A DNA stretch of 64,000 bases. It comes from an uncultured Eubacteriales bacterium (GTDB taxonomy: Bacteria > Bacillota > Clostridia > Christensenellales > Borkfalkiaceae). The stretch is taken from positions 5,255-69,254 of the forward strand of contig CAJLRM010000011.1 in assembly GCA_905209085.1 (NCBI GenBank), read 5' to 3'. A program made the position numbers and the translations under genes. This document shows positions 63,730 through 64,000 of this stretch, piece by piece; within the stretch, counting starts at the first letter, position 1, and each line of letters starts with the position of its first letter. The notes beneath the pieces are model-generated. The model did not search any database, was not told the origin of the DNA, and was given only the letters and a program-made list of their open reading frames with translations.

Positions 63730-64000
63730 ATGAATTGGAAGAAGAAAACGGGGATTTTATTGGGAAGCATAATTTTTGTCGCGGTTATGTCGTTTTTGTT
63801 TACTTTCACCGCTTGCGGCAAGACTCCCGAAAGCACGGCGTGTGTACACGAGTGGGGAGAGTATACGGCCATAAAGGACGCAACCTGTACCGAAAAGGGA
63901 ATCAAGGAACGCCAATGCGCCAAATGCGGCGAAACGGAAAAGGAAGAAATCGCTGCGCTCGGACACACGGAAGTTGTGGACGAAGAGGTGGCGCCTACCT
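63730..64000 (+). CDS. Lipoprotein with Cys-pair repeats, cut by the window end
   Basis: The first 90 residues of a surface lipoprotein. The signal peptide ends in a lipobox with Cys29 (FTFTACGK). The mature part begins a module with ATCTEKGIKERQCAKCGETEKEE followed by GHTEVVDEEVAPT, the C..CxxC unit typically repeated in tandem in clostridial gut surface proteins. GAGGG lies about ten bases before the ATG. The gene runs beyond position 64000, so its length and any C-terminal domain are unknown. Confidence 0.75.
   Translation, partial: MNWKKKTGILLGSIIFVAVMSFLFTFTACGKTPESTACVHEWGEYTAIKDATCTEKGIKERQCAKCGETEKEEIAALGHTEVVDEEVAPT

Overview
The window looks like chromosome from a low-to-mid-GC Gram-positive bacterium of the Bacillota, most likely class Clostridia. 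The reasons are the dgt-dnaG-rpoD-trmK block, the ispG - polC position - rimP-nusA-ylxR-rplGA-infB-rbfA-nrnA order, CdaA-type c-di-AMP synthesis, a lipoteichoic-acid-synthase-like enzyme, SD sites of the AGGAGG type and sigma-A promoters with a near-consensus TTGACA/TATAAT. No genus can be named from sequence alone; an uncultured gut-type lineage is an inference.

Layout. 0-9 kb: an FAD oxidoreductase and a lipoprotein, then dgt-dnaG-rpoD-trmK-Nif3-zinc ribbon. 9-23 kb: alanine racemase, formyl-THF cyclo-ligase, rsmD, coaD, aroF, pheA, a YlbJ-like membrane protein, patatin, rarA, Nudix, GNAT, nrdR, ispG. Directly behind ispG, where polC belongs, is a 526-residue protein that keeps PolC's N-terminal, OB and exonuclease parts but has no PHP or polymerase domain. 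23.5-27.4 kb: a 1059-residue cyclic-di-GMP enzyme on the minus strand lies between the polC remnant and rimP. One candidate promoter for it has a perfect TTGACA/TATAAT whose 18-bp spacer contains an 11-base C tract. 27.4-34.2 kb: the rimP-nusA-infB-nrnA translation operon. 34.6-46.8 kb: an 1885-residue DUF4011-type helicase-nuclease, a ComEC lacking its metallo-beta-lactamase domain, holA, cdaA, a 35-residue CdaR stub, and lysC. 47.3-49.7 kb: an LTA-synthase-like sulfatase-fold enzyme.

50.4-51.8 kb is an AT-rich mobile-element scar: a foreign Nudix gene, a run of hairpins with a possible pseudoknot RNA, and a frameshifted small gene. 52-57 kb: an esterase-like hydrolase and then an anaerobic pyruvate formate-lyase locus. 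There the lyase is cleanly split into a 676-residue core and a separate 77-residue glycyl-radical subunit. 57-64 kb: a secreted ComEC-type metallo-beta-lactamase protein, a Cys-rich small protein, a GT8 glycosyltransferase with two promoters and an operator-like palindrome, a P-type ATPase behind a yybP-ykoY (Mn2+) riboswitch-like leader, and the start of a lipoprotein running off the window.

The most interesting points are proteins remodelled by domain loss or splitting (PolC, PFL, CdaR, ComEC) and the possible phase-variable control of a c-di-GMP enzyme. No tRNA, rRNA or CRISPR array was found.
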